Shown piece after piece: positions 1 through 6,001 of a stretch of 12,607 nt of DNA (position 1 is the stretch's first letter; every line of letters begins with the position of its first letter). The translations under genes and the position numbers were made by a program. This stretch comes from Alphaproteobacteria bacterium (GTDB taxonomy: Bacteria; Pseudomonadota; Alphaproteobacteria; UBA8366), in assembly GCA_030743445.1 (NCBI GenBank), contig JASLSL010000312.1:1-12607 (forward strand), given 5' to 3'. The notes below the pieces were generated by a model. It was not told the DNA's origin. It searched no databases and saw only the letters and a program-made list of their open reading frames with translations.

Positions 1-27
1 CAAGTTCACCGGCCGCTAGGCGGCCGA

Positions 28-179
28 CCCTCACCCTCCCACCGCTTCGCGGCGGGTCCCTCCCTCTCCCACTTGCATGGGAGAGGGTTATTCACATCGA
101 TCGCGGCCAACTTCCCCTCTCCCGCTTGCGGGAGAGGGAGGGGCCCAGGCACTCGATAGAGTGGCTGGGAGGGTGAGGG
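28..179. repeat. Composite palindromic intergenic repeat, copy 1 (REP/MITE-like)
   Basis: The outer ends CCCTCACCCTCCCA (28-41) and TGGGAGGGTGAGGG (166-179) are perfect inverted repeats of 14 bases. Inside are two strong hairpins. One is CCCTCTCCCA/TGGGAGAGGG (62-71 with 78-87). The other has arms CCCTCTCCCGC and GCGGGAGAGGG around a two-base loop (115-138). A small hairpin, CGGCCGC-TAG-GCGGCCG (10-26), sits just outside the left end. The same layout recurs at 7892-8039 and 10207-10332. No transposase is nearby, so mobility would have to be in trans if it exists. The short minus-strand reading frame across it is a by-product of the repeat. No gene is visible in bases 1-310; this repeat and the palindrome at 237-276 fill most of the stretch. 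Confidence 0.85.
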
Positions 180-236
180 TATACTTTGCGGCGCCCTGGG
201 TGTCTTCCACGCGCGATTGATCCGCCTCGCCCGGAC

Positions 237-276
237 CGTCATCCCGGATCAGCGCTGCGCGCTGTTCGGGATGACG
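237..276. repeat. Short palindrome with CGTCATCCCG ends
   Basis: CGTCATCCCG (237-246) pairs with CGGGATGACG (267-276). The pairing continues inward to AGCGC/GCGCT with one bulged C and G-T pairs, leaving a three-base loop near 256-258. The outer ends match those of the longer palindrome at 1337-1468, so the two look like members of one family. Together they flank the ADP-ribosylglycohydrolase gene. It resembles the CGTCATCCCGG-type intergenic palindromes scattered through many proteobacterial genomes; that comparison is from memory. Confidence 0.7.
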
Positions 277-287
277 TCTTGGTTTGA

Positions 288-309
288 GGGTGAGGGTATA
301 TACTCACCC
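288..309 (+). promoter_or_regulatory. Hairpin covering the translation start region of the ADP-ribosylglycohydrolase gene
   Basis: GGGTGAG (288-294) is perfectly complementary to CTCACCC (303-309), with an eight-base loop, and the hairpin ends one base before the proposed ATG at 311. The only Shine-Dalgarno-like bases upstream of that ATG are the GAGG tracts in the left arm, so folding would hide them. The left arm also belongs to a 15-base sequence, GAGGGTGAGGGTATA (286-300), that occurs identically at 169-183 at the end of repeat copy 1. The start region therefore appears to be partly made of repeat sequence. A regulatory role is inferred. Confidence 0.4.
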
Positions 310-310
310 C

Positions 311-1318
311 ATGGCCATCCCCACCCCCGACCAATTCGCCGGCAGCCTGATCGGCCAGGCCTTGGGCGACGCGCTCGGCTTCGTGGTCGAGGGATATCCG
401 ACTGCCGATTGCCGGCGCTATGTCGACGATGTGCTGCGGTCCGGCAAGGCGGGCTCGCTCGGCCGCGGACCGTTCCCGTTCGGGCAATACACCGACGACA
501 CCCAGCTCGCGCGCGAGTTGGCGTCGAGCTATGCCGATCGCGGCCGCTTCGAGCCGGCGGATTTCGCCCGGCGCATCGCCGCGATCTTCACCGAGGGCCG
601 CATCGTCGGCCGCGGCCGCGCGACCGAGGCGGCGGCAACGCGGCTCCACCAAGGCGTTCGGTGGGACGAGGCCGGAACGCCGCCGCCCAACGCCGGCAAC
701 GGCAGCGCCATGCGCGCGGGCCCGGCGGGCTGGATGGTCGCGGACGACGACCGAGCCCTGGTGCGCACCGCCGTCGACCAGGGCCGCATCACTCACGCCG
801 ATCCGCGATCCTCGGCGGGCGCGGTGGCGATCGCCGGTGCGGTGGCCATGGCATTGCGGGGCGAGGTCCGGCCGGACCACGTGATCCCCCGGCTCGTGAA
901 TCTCGCCGCGCCGGTCGAGCCCTCGGTCGCGCGCGAGATCGGCAATCTGGAGGGTTGGTTGAAGCTTGCGCCCGAAGACGCCGGACCGTTGATCGCCCGC
1001 GCCGGGCTCGACCCAGACCAAGGCGATCCGTGGGACGGGATCTCGCCCTTCGTCACCTCGAGTGTGTGCTGGAGCCTCTATAGCTTCCTGTGCAGCCCGG
1101 AGGATTATTGGCAGACCATCTGCACTGCGATCGCGGTCGGCGGCGACGTCGATACCACCGCGGCGATGGCGGGTGCGGTGAGCGGGGCCTATCTCGGCCT
1201 CGATGCGCTGCCGGCCGATCTGGCGCACCAGGTGAACGACCAGGGAAGCTGGGGATATGACGAGCTGGCCGATCTGGCGCGGCGCTGCCACCTCGTCGCC
1301 TATCCGGCGCCCGATTGA
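311..1318 (+). CDS. ADP-ribosylglycohydrolase family protein
   Basis: This 335-residue protein belongs to the ADP-ribosylglycohydrolase (DraG/ARH) family. Such enzymes use a pair of magnesium ions to remove ADP-ribose from modified proteins or small molecules. Metal-site motifs are visible: GQALGDALG near residues 15-23, TDDT at 61-64, and GGDVDTTA at 278-285, whose aspartates 279 and 281 and threonine 282 are typical ligands. GNGSAMR (129-135) and HADPR (162-166) are other family signatures. The length is normal for the family. I chose ATG 311; a TTG at 284 in the same frame would add nine residues encoded by repeat-like DNA. No DraT or other ADP-ribosyltransferase gene is visible, so the substrate is unknown and nitrogenase control cannot be inferred. 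The gene is bracketed by palindromic repeats. Confidence 0.93.
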   Translation: MAIPTPDQFAGSLIGQALGDALGFVVEGYPTADCRRYVDDVLRSGKAGSLGRGPFPFGQYTDDTQLARELASSYADRGRFEPADFARRIAAIFTEGRIVGRGRATEAAATRLHQGVRWDEAGTPPPNAGNGSAMRAGPAGWMVADDDRALVRTAVDQGRITHADPRSSAGAVAIAGAVAMALRGEVRPDHVIPRLVNLAAPVEPSVAREIGNLEGWLKLAPEDAGPLIARAGLDPDQGDPWDGISPFVTSSVCWSLYSFLCSPEDYWQTICTAIAVGGDVDTTAAMAGAVSGAYLGLDALPADLAHQVNDQGSWGYDELADLARRCHLVAYPAPD

Positions 1319-1336
1319 CCCACCCTCAATCCTTAT

Positions 1337-1468
1337 CGTCATCCCGGACGGCGCGTAGCGGCGATCCGGGACCCATTCCTGAGACCAACCGACTGCTATC
1401 GTACCGCTGGATTGTTCTCCGGAATGGGTCCCGGCTCGCGCCCGTAACCGGGCTCGGCCGGGATGACG
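1337..1468. repeat. Long imperfect palindrome with CGTCATCCCGG ends
   Basis: The left end CGTCATCCCGG (1337-1347) is complementary to CCGGGATGACG (1458-1468). Further in, CCGGGACCCATTCC (1366-1379) pairs perfectly with GGAATGGGTCCCGG (1421-1434), leaving a central loop of about 41 bases. Transcribed from either strand, this would fold into a long hairpin. It fills most of the gap between the ADP-ribosylglycohydrolase and S41 peptidase genes (1319-1553). No T-run follows it, so it is not a typical intrinsic terminator. Its outer ends match the shorter palindrome at 237-276. Confidence 0.85.
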
Positions 1469-1553
1469 TGTTGAGTAGAGGGTCCAGTTGCATTCCGGCG
1501 CGCGATTGACCGGTCGCCCGGTCGCCGTCACGATGCCCGCTGGTGGGTTCGAA

Positions 1554-2876
1554 ATGATCCGACGCTTTGCCGCATACGCCCTCGTGGCGCTTCTGTTCGC
1601 CTTGGCGCCGGCGGCGGCGAAGGACGCCGCCTATCCGGCGCTGCACCAGGCCTTCTTCCGGCACCTTGGCGGGACCGACACGCCGGGAGCCGACGCGGAT
1701 TACCAGTTCCTCGCGAGCCTTATCGCCAAGGTCGCGCAGCTCTATGTCGAGCCGGTCGAGGCCGGGGCGCTCGCCGAGGCGGCGCGGCGCGGCGTCATGG
1801 CGGCACCCGAGGCGAGCTCTTCGAGCGATCTCGTGGACCGGGCGCTGACCGCGATGTTCGGCAGCCTCGATCCGCATTCGAGCTTCGAGCCGCGCCGGAC
1901 CTACGACGAGTTGCGCGCGCGCGCCAAGGCGAAGGGCGGGCGGCTCGGCCTCGAGGTCTCGATCGAGGGGGGCAAAGTGAGGGTGGTGACACCGCTCGAC
2001 GGCTCGCCGGGCCAGCGCGCCGGCTTGCGCACAGGCGACGTGATCGCCGCGGTCGACGGCACGGCGCTGCGCGGCCTGACCCTGGCTCAAGTGTTCGACC
2101 GCCTCCGCGGTCCCGCTGGCAGCCGGGTCGAGCTGACCGTCCGCCGGCCCGACGGCACGCGCCGCGCGGTCGAGATCGAGCGCCAGCGGATTCGCGTTCC
2201 CCCGGTGCGGCACAGCATCGATGGCAGGATCGGCGTCATCCGCATCGCGAGCTTCGCCCCGCGTACCGAACGCGACGTGCGAAAGGCGCTGGTCGCCTTC
2301 GAGAAACAGCTCGGGAACGCCGCCCGGGGCTACGTGATCGACCTGCGCAGCAATCCAGGCGGGTTGTTGGGCCAGGGCATCCTGGTCGCGGATTTTTTCC
2401 TGGACGCGGGCAAGATCGTCACGACCCGCGGCCGCGATGGCAGGCAAGACCAATCCTTCAAGGCGACCAAGGGCGACCTTGCCCGGGGCCGCCCGGTGGT
2501 CGTGCTGATCGACGGCGGTTCGGCGTCGGCCGCCGAGGTCGTCTCCGGCGCGCTCCGCGACCACAAACGCGCGGTGCTGCTGGGGCGCAAATCCTACGGC
2601 AAGGGCACGGTGCAGCAAGTCGTGCCGATGGGCCGGCGCGGCAAGCTCAGGCTCACCATGCGGCGCTACTACACGCCCGCCGGCACCTCGATCCACAAAC
2701 ACGGCATCGTGCCGGACGTCCGAGTCGGCCGCGGACTCGGCGGGGCGCCAAACGGGATCGAGGAATCGAAGTGCCCGCCGGTCGGCGCCGCCCAGGACCG
2801 GCCGCTCGGCTGCGCCGTGGCGCTGCTCAGGGCCGGCGGGCTCAAGCCGTTCCTCGAGAAGTTCGGGGGGCCATAG
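1554..2876 (+). CDS. S41 family carboxy-terminal processing peptidase, exported
   Basis: This 440-residue protein is a CtpA/Tsp-type serine protease. It starts with a Sec-type signal peptide: a short arginine-rich n-region, a hydrophobic core, and a probable cut after APAAA near residue 22. It should therefore act in the periplasm. A PDZ domain spans about residues 131-200 (LGLEVSIEGGKVRVVTPLDG and following). The catalytic part contains DLRSNPGG (263-270), GGSASAAEV with nucleophile Ser325, and KSYGKGTVQ with Lys350. The 25-residue spacing between this Ser and Lys equals that of E. coli Tsp. The frame is open upstream to 1488, but ATG 1554 places the signal peptide at the N-terminus; ATG 1533 would add seven residues. 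No strong ribosome binding site is visible. Its last 30 codons are closely matched by a remnant at 3545-3637. Confidence 0.93.
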   Translation: MIRRFAAYALVALLFALAPAAAKDAAYPALHQAFFRHLGGTDTPGADADYQFLASLIAKVAQLYVEPVEAGALAEAARRGVMAAPEASSSSDLVDRALTAMFGSLDPHSSFEPRRTYDELRARAKAKGGRLGLEVSIEGGKVRVVTPLDGSPGQRAGLRTGDVIAAVDGTALRGLTLAQVFDRLRGPAGSRVELTVRRPDGTRRAVEIERQRIRVPPVRHSIDGRIGVIRIASFAPRTERDVRKALVAFEKQLGNAARGYVIDLRSNPGGLLGQGILVADFFLDAGKIVTTRGRDGRQDQSFKATKGDLARGRPVVVLIDGGSASAAEVVSGALRDHKRAVLLGRKSYGKGTVQQVVPMGRRGKLRLTMRRYYTPAGTSIHKHGIVPDVRVGRGLGGAPNGIEESKCPPVGAAQDRPLGCAVALLRAGGLKPFLEKFGGP

Positions 2877-2907
2877 GTTGCCCCGATCGTTCGCGGCCGG
2901 GCCGGCC

Positions 2908-2933
2908 GTAGGGAAACCAAGTCATTCCCCTAC
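2908..2933. other. Small hairpin between the convergent S41 peptidase and HU genes
   Basis: GTAGGG (2908-2913) pairs with CCCTAC (2928-2933), and AA/TT can extend it past a bulged C. It lies in the 155-base gap between the two convergent genes (2877-3031), where I see no reading frame of interest. There is no T-run on either strand, so a terminator role is only a guess. Confidence 0.25.
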
Positions 2934-3031
2934 CCCCATCGGTCGGGCATACCTAATCGCGCCATCAGCCAACGACTGTAGCGGGAGCTTTGGGACAACT
3001 CGATTGGCCCCGAAAAGTTTGGTGGCTTCGA

Positions 3032-3307
3032 CTAGTTGTTGACTGCGGTCTTCAGAGCCTTTCCAGCCTTGAACTTCGGTTGCCTCGAAGCCGGAATTTG
3101 AAGTGGTGCGCCAGTGCGCGGGTTTCTGCCTTGACGGGCCGCACGGTTGATGACCCTGAAACTGCCGAAGCCGACCAGTTGAACTTCTCCGCCTTGAGCG
3201 AGCGCACCGGCGATCGCGTCGAACGTGGCATCAACGGCTTTGGCGGCATCCGCCTTGCTAAGGCCGGACGACCCTGCCACACCGGCTACTAAATCGTTCT
3301 TGTTCAT
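3032..3307 (-). CDS. hup: HU family DNA-binding protein
   Basis: This 91-residue protein is a bacterial histone-like HU protein, which dimerises and bends DNA in the nucleoid. The N-terminal helices (residues 1-40) begin MNKNDLVAGVAG. The signature GFGSF is at 46-50. The DNA-binding arm contains RNPRTG (61-66), with Pro63 at the position of the intercalating proline of HU, and the chain ends in a lysine-rich helix. Length is typical. The frame is open further upstream, but ATG 3307 fits the family start exactly and has a strong Shine-Dalgarno (GGAGGAAAGGG on the minus strand, about 3315-3325). The coding sequence and its upstream region look less GC-rich than their neighbours. It lies between the intact S41 peptidase gene and the S41 fragment, in opposite orientation to both. 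HU and IHF subunits are related, but the N-terminus favours HU. Confidence 0.95.
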   Translation of the reverse strand: MNKNDLVAGVAGSSGLSKADAAKAVDATFDAIAGALAQGGEVQLVGFGSFRVINRAARQGRNPRTGAPLQIPASRQPKFKAGKALKTAVNN

Positions 3308-3523
3308 GGATACCCTTTCCTCCAAGACAGAATTGCTGGACCCGCGTCTATTCAAGCCTATCACGAGTATCCCGATGACATAAGACAGAAAACGAGATGG
3401 ACCGTGTATCATTTAACATCGGCACGACAGGCGATTTTGGATTGCCAACACACTTTCTTAATTCCGCTATTGGCGCGGTGGACGGCTCTCGCCCGACGGA
3501 TTCGAGGTCCGGTAGTGCGATGA
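3308..3523. other. Upstream region of the HU gene, no gene seen
   Basis: This stretch lies between the HU start codon and the S41 gene remnant and is richer in A and T than its surroundings. It should hold the HU promoter on the minus strand, but I found no hexamer pair with convincing match and spacing. Reading frames here are short, lack recognisable motifs, and run into the HU gene or the remnant. Confidence 0.5.
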
Positions 3524-3637
3524 GAACGATCCATCCCGCCGCTCGGCACCGCCCAGGACCGGCCGCTCGGCTGCGCCGTGGCGTTGCCCAAGGCCGGCGG
3601 GCTCGCGCCGTTTCTGGCGAAATTGGGCGGCGGGTAA
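3524..3637 (+). pseudogene. Remnant of an S41 peptidase gene (3' end only)
   Basis: Read in frame to the TAA at 3635-3637, bases 3545-3637 encode GTAQDRPLGCAVALPKAGGL and ten more residues. The end of the intact S41 gene (2784-2876) encodes GAAQDRPLGCAVALLRAGGL and ten more. By hand count, 76 of 93 bases and 23 of 30 residues are identical with no gap. Weaker similarity (ERSIPPL against EESKCPPV) extends left to about 3524, where a TGA at 3521-3523 closes the frame. PDZ and catalytic regions are absent and no start codon or binding site precedes it, so it cannot encode a protease. It has the same orientation as the intact gene, with HU between them. It is either the end of a lost tandem copy or of a second paralogue removed by deletion. 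Confidence 0.75.
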
Positions 3638-3653
3638 CCGCCGTGTCGCCTGG

Positions 3654-4877
3654 TTAATCCGCCGCCGCCGCCGCGGTTTGTTGCCCGCGTTTCAGCTGCA
3701 GCACGCTCACAATGGCGAAGAAATACATCGCCGCGATCGCTACGAACACGCCGCGGAATTGTCCGCCGTCCATCAACCAGCCAAACAAAAGCGGTCCCAG
3801 CGCGCCGCCCAAATCCAGGCCCGAGTAAACGAAGCCGAACACCTTTCCGGTGGCACCCGCCGGAGTCGCCGCGCGGACCAGGATGTCGCGCGAGGGGTTC
3901 GTGCTGCTGACGCAGAATCCGACGGCCGCCAACGCGGCGATGACCGCCGGCATTGGCATCTGAAAGGCGGCGACGCATGCCATGAAGGTCGCGCCCAACG
4001 CCATTCCGCTGGTTGCGATCAAGGCATGACGCCGGAAACGGTCGGCCAACTCTCCACCAAACAGGATGCCGGCGGCGCTCCCCCCCAAATAAGCGGTGAG
4101 GCCCGCCGTCGCGATATAGAGCGGCGCGTCGTAGATCTCCACCAAAGCCGTCACCGAGAAGCTCTGCATGCCCGCCAACGCGACGGCGATCAGCGCGAAA
4201 AAGCAGAACGCCGCCATCAGCGGCAGATTGGTCACCAGACGGATATAGAAGGTCAGGCCCGGCATCGCGTGGCCGGTTCCGATACCGCGAGCGGGCATGC
4301 GCAGCGCGTCGCGATAACGATAGATCAGAAGTGCTGCCAACCAGCCGATCACGCCGGCGGTAATCAGTCCCGCACGCCAGCCGGCGAAACTCGCGACGCC
4401 GTAATAAATCACGATCGGCGACAGGAAATAGCCGCAGGTGCCGCCGAAGCCATGGATCGCGAAGGCGCGGCCCGTCCGTTCCGGGCTGACCTTATGCGAG
4501 AGGATCGACAGATCGGCGGGATGAAACACGGAGTTGCCGAAGGCCGCCATCACCGCCAACGGCAGCAACATCCAGTAGGTCGACACGAAACCCATCAGCA
4601 ACACCGCCGTCGCCATGGTGGCGATGCCGAACAACAGCAGCCGGTGGGCGCCGTATCGATCGACCAGGATGCCGACGAACGCCTGACACGCGCCCGAGAC
4701 GCCATAGAACAACGATACGATCAGGCCGAGCGCAGTGTAGCTTACCTCGAACTCGGCCCGCAGCAGCGGGAACAGCGGTCCCAGCGCGATCTGGTAGAAA
4801 TGGGACAGCAGATGAACCAACCCGACCAAGCCGACGACAAGAGCATCGGAGCGTCCTTTGGAAGCCGTCGCGTTCAT
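3654..4877 (-). CDS. MFS transporter
   Basis: This 407-residue protein is a major facilitator superfamily transporter of the inner membrane, with about twelve hydrophobic segments. The loop between helices 2 and 3 carries the family motif GILVDRYGAHR (69-79), and a degenerate second copy, GGELADRFRRH, lies near residues 274-284. The sequence SVFHPADLS (116-124) recalls the VFHPE motif of the fosmidomycin-resistance (Fsr) type, and the later PSRDILVRAATP segment is also typical of MFS carriers. An efflux role is therefore possible, but the substrate cannot be read from sequence. ATG 4877 gives a short cytoplasmic N-terminus before helix 1; a weak GGGAAC precedes it. It is divergent from mtnN. 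The stop codon lies 16 bases beyond the end of the S41 remnant on the other strand. Confidence 0.92.
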   Translation of the reverse strand: MNATASKGRSDALVVGLVGLVHLLSHFYQIALGPLFPLLRAEFEVSYTALGLIVSLFYGVSGACQAFVGILVDRYGAHRLLLFGIATMATAVLLMGFVSTYWMLLPLAVMAAFGNSVFHPADLSILSHKVSPERTGRAFAIHGFGGTCGYFLSPIVIYYGVASFAGWRAGLITAGVIGWLAALLIYRYRDALRMPARGIGTGHAMPGLTFYIRLVTNLPLMAAFCFFALIAVALAGMQSFSVTALVEIYDAPLYIATAGLTAYLGGSAAGILFGGELADRFRRHALIATSGMALGATFMACVAAFQMPMPAVIAALAAVGFCVSSTNPSRDILVRAATPAGATGKVFGFVYSGLDLGGALGPLLFGWLMDGGQFRGVFVAIAAMYFFAIVSVLQLKRGQQTAAAAAD

Positions 4878-4953
4878 CCATGAGTTCCCATGTAAGGATT
4901 TCCGAGTGGCGCGAAGACGGTCCAGCCCACGTCGCCATCGAACCGTCCGATCG

Positions 4954-4959
4954 ATTATA
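4954..4959 (-). promoter_or_regulatory. Candidate -10 element for the MFS transporter gene
   Basis: On the minus strand this hexamer is TATAAT, a perfect sigma-70 -10 consensus, 77 bases upstream of the MFS start codon. No good -35 hexamer is seen 16-18 bases further upstream, so the assignment rests on the -10 alone. The divergent mtnN promoter must lie in the same 178-base gap, but I could not place it. Confidence 0.35.
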
Positions 4960-5055
4960 GTGCCGGCTTTCGGTATGGCACCGCTTTAAGCACTTGCTAA
5001 GGATTTCCTGAAAGGCTCATGATCGGCGCGTCTCCGGCGCCAAGACGAGGTGTTC

Positions 5056-5793
5056 ATGCTGGCGGTCATCGGTGCGATGGAAGAGGAAGTGCGGCTGCTT
5101 GCGGCCGAGATGGAGGTCTCGGACGAGGCGACCCATGCCGGCATTGCGGTTCGCCGGGGCCATTATCGCGGGGTCGAGATCGCGCTCGCCCAGTGCGGCG
5201 TCGGCAAGGTCAACGCCGCGGTCTGCACCCAGATGCTGATCGACCTCTACCGCCCCGAGGCGGTGGTGTTCAGCGGTGTCGCCGGCGGGTTGCTGCCGAA
5301 CATGGCGGTCGGCGACATCGTCGTCGCCAGCCACCTGATCCAGTACGACGTCGACATCACCGCCTTCGGCCGCCGCCCCGGCGAGCTGCCGGGCCAGGAC
5401 CGGATGATCGAATCCGATCCCGACCTGGTGCAGCGCGCGACCGACGCCTTCGACCGGGCGTTCAAGGACGACGACGAGGCGCCCAACCTGATGCTCGGCA
5501 CCGTCGTTTCGGGCGACAGCTTCATCCAGGACACCGACAAGCTGCGCTGGCTGCAGCGCGAGTTCGCCGCCGTGGCGACCGAGATGGAGGGGGCGGCGCT
5601 CGGCTATACCTGCCAGCTCAACCAGTTGCCCTTCGTGGTCATCCGCGGACTCTCCGACACCGCCGGCGAGGACGCGTCCGCCGACTTCGAGGCCAACCTC
5701 TCGCGGGTCTGCCGCAACTGTTATCGGCTGATGGCCGAGCTGATCCCCGACGCCGGGGCGCCGACGCCGCGTCTCGCCACCTCCGCGAACTGA
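5056..5793 (+). CDS. mtnN: 5'-methylthioadenosine/S-adenosylhomocysteine nucleosidase
   Basis: This 245-residue cytoplasmic enzyme cleaves adenine from 5'-methylthioadenosine and S-adenosylhomocysteine, clearing by-products of polyamine synthesis and SAM-dependent methylation. The N-terminal IGAMEEEV (5-12) places Glu11 at the position of catalytic Glu12 of the E. coli enzyme. SGVAGGL (73-79) and VSGDSFI (151-157) are family motifs. EMEGAA (176-181) supplies the second catalytic Glu (178), and GLSD supplies the catalytic Asp (201). Length is near the usual 230-245. ATG 5056 is preceded at five bases by GAGG (5047-5050), which favours it over the in-frame GTG at 5050. The gene is divergent from the MFS transporter and convergent with pcm, and is followed by an intrinsic terminator. 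The related futalosine hydrolase is an alternative, but the motifs fit MTAN better. Confidence 0.93.
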   Translation: MLAVIGAMEEEVRLLAAEMEVSDEATHAGIAVRRGHYRGVEIALAQCGVGKVNAAVCTQMLIDLYRPEAVVFSGVAGGLLPNMAVGDIVVASHLIQYDVDITAFGRRPGELPGQDRMIESDPDLVQRATDAFDRAFKDDDEAPNLMLGTVVSGDSFIQDTDKLRWLQREFAAVATEMEGAALGYTCQLNQLPFVVIRGLSDTAGEDASADFEANLSRVCRNCYRLMAELIPDAGAPTPRLATSAN

Positions 5794-5811
5794 ATTTTCC
5801 TTGATTAGCAA

Positions 5812-5844
5812 GGACCGCCGGAATGCTCCCGGCGGCCCTTTTTT
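5812..5844 (+). terminator. Intrinsic terminator of mtnN
   Basis: CCGCCGG (5815-5821) pairs with CCGGCGG (5829-5835) around a seven-base loop, and GG/CC can extend it past one mismatch. CCC and six T residues (5839-5844) follow. It begins 18 bases after the mtnN stop. A small perfect hairpin, CCTTG-ATTAG-CAAGG (5799-5813), overlaps its left side. Confidence 0.85.
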
Positions 5845-5887
5845 AGGTTCGGTGACCGGCCGTGCGCGCTAACGACCGCCCCGATGT

Positions 5888-5956
5888 CCCCGTACGGTTT
5901 ACGGGGGCTATATGCCCTCGATAGGGCTTGCTAGCGAACGATGTCTTCTAGCCCCT
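5888..5956. other. Intergenic region with competing hairpins
   Basis: Between the mtnN terminator and the pcm stop codon there are three perfect pairings. CCCCGTA (5888-5894) pairs with TACGGGG (5900-5906). GCCCT (5914-5918) pairs with AGGGC (5923-5927) around a four-base loop. GGGGCTA (5904-5910) pairs with TAGCCCC (5949-5955), enclosing the second hairpin. The first and third pairings share bases 5904-5906 and cannot both form completely. No T-run follows on either strand. It could be a pcm transcript 3' end, a small RNA, or a decayed repeat; it matches no RNA family I know. Confidence 0.4.
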
Positions 5957-6001
5957 CAAAGGTAACACGAGATGGGATCGGCGGCAATCGCGCCGGGTGG
6001 G

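Noticed and set aside
28..179. CRISPR-like appearance of the repeated CCCTCTCCC units
   Set aside because: The units are inverted hairpin arms, not regularly spaced direct repeats with unique spacers, and no cas gene is present.
239..1531. Long minus-strand open frame (430 codons) opposite the ADP-ribosylglycohydrolase gene
   Set aside because: It runs antisense to a gene with clear family motifs, spans two palindromic repeats, is arginine-rich and shows no motif. It is a by-product of GC-rich codon use.
1326..2702. Minus-strand open frame of 458 codons opposite the S41 peptidase
   Set aside because: The plus strand carries a signal peptide, PDZ domain and Ser/Lys dyad. The antisense translation has no recognisable domain and extends into the palindrome at 1337-1468.
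3397..3657. Plus-strand open frame of 86 codons over the S41 remnant
   Set aside because: It is in a different frame from the one that matches the S41 C-terminus and has no motif of its own.
3678..4883. Plus-strand open frame of 401 codons opposite the MFS transporter
   Set aside because: Its translation is extremely rich in Arg, Gln, His and Asp, as expected from the complement of hydrophobic helices. The minus strand is a clear MFS protein.
4994..5022. TTGCTA-17-TCATGA as an mtnN promoter
   Set aside because: The -35 half is acceptable, but TCATGA is too far from TATAAT to support the call.
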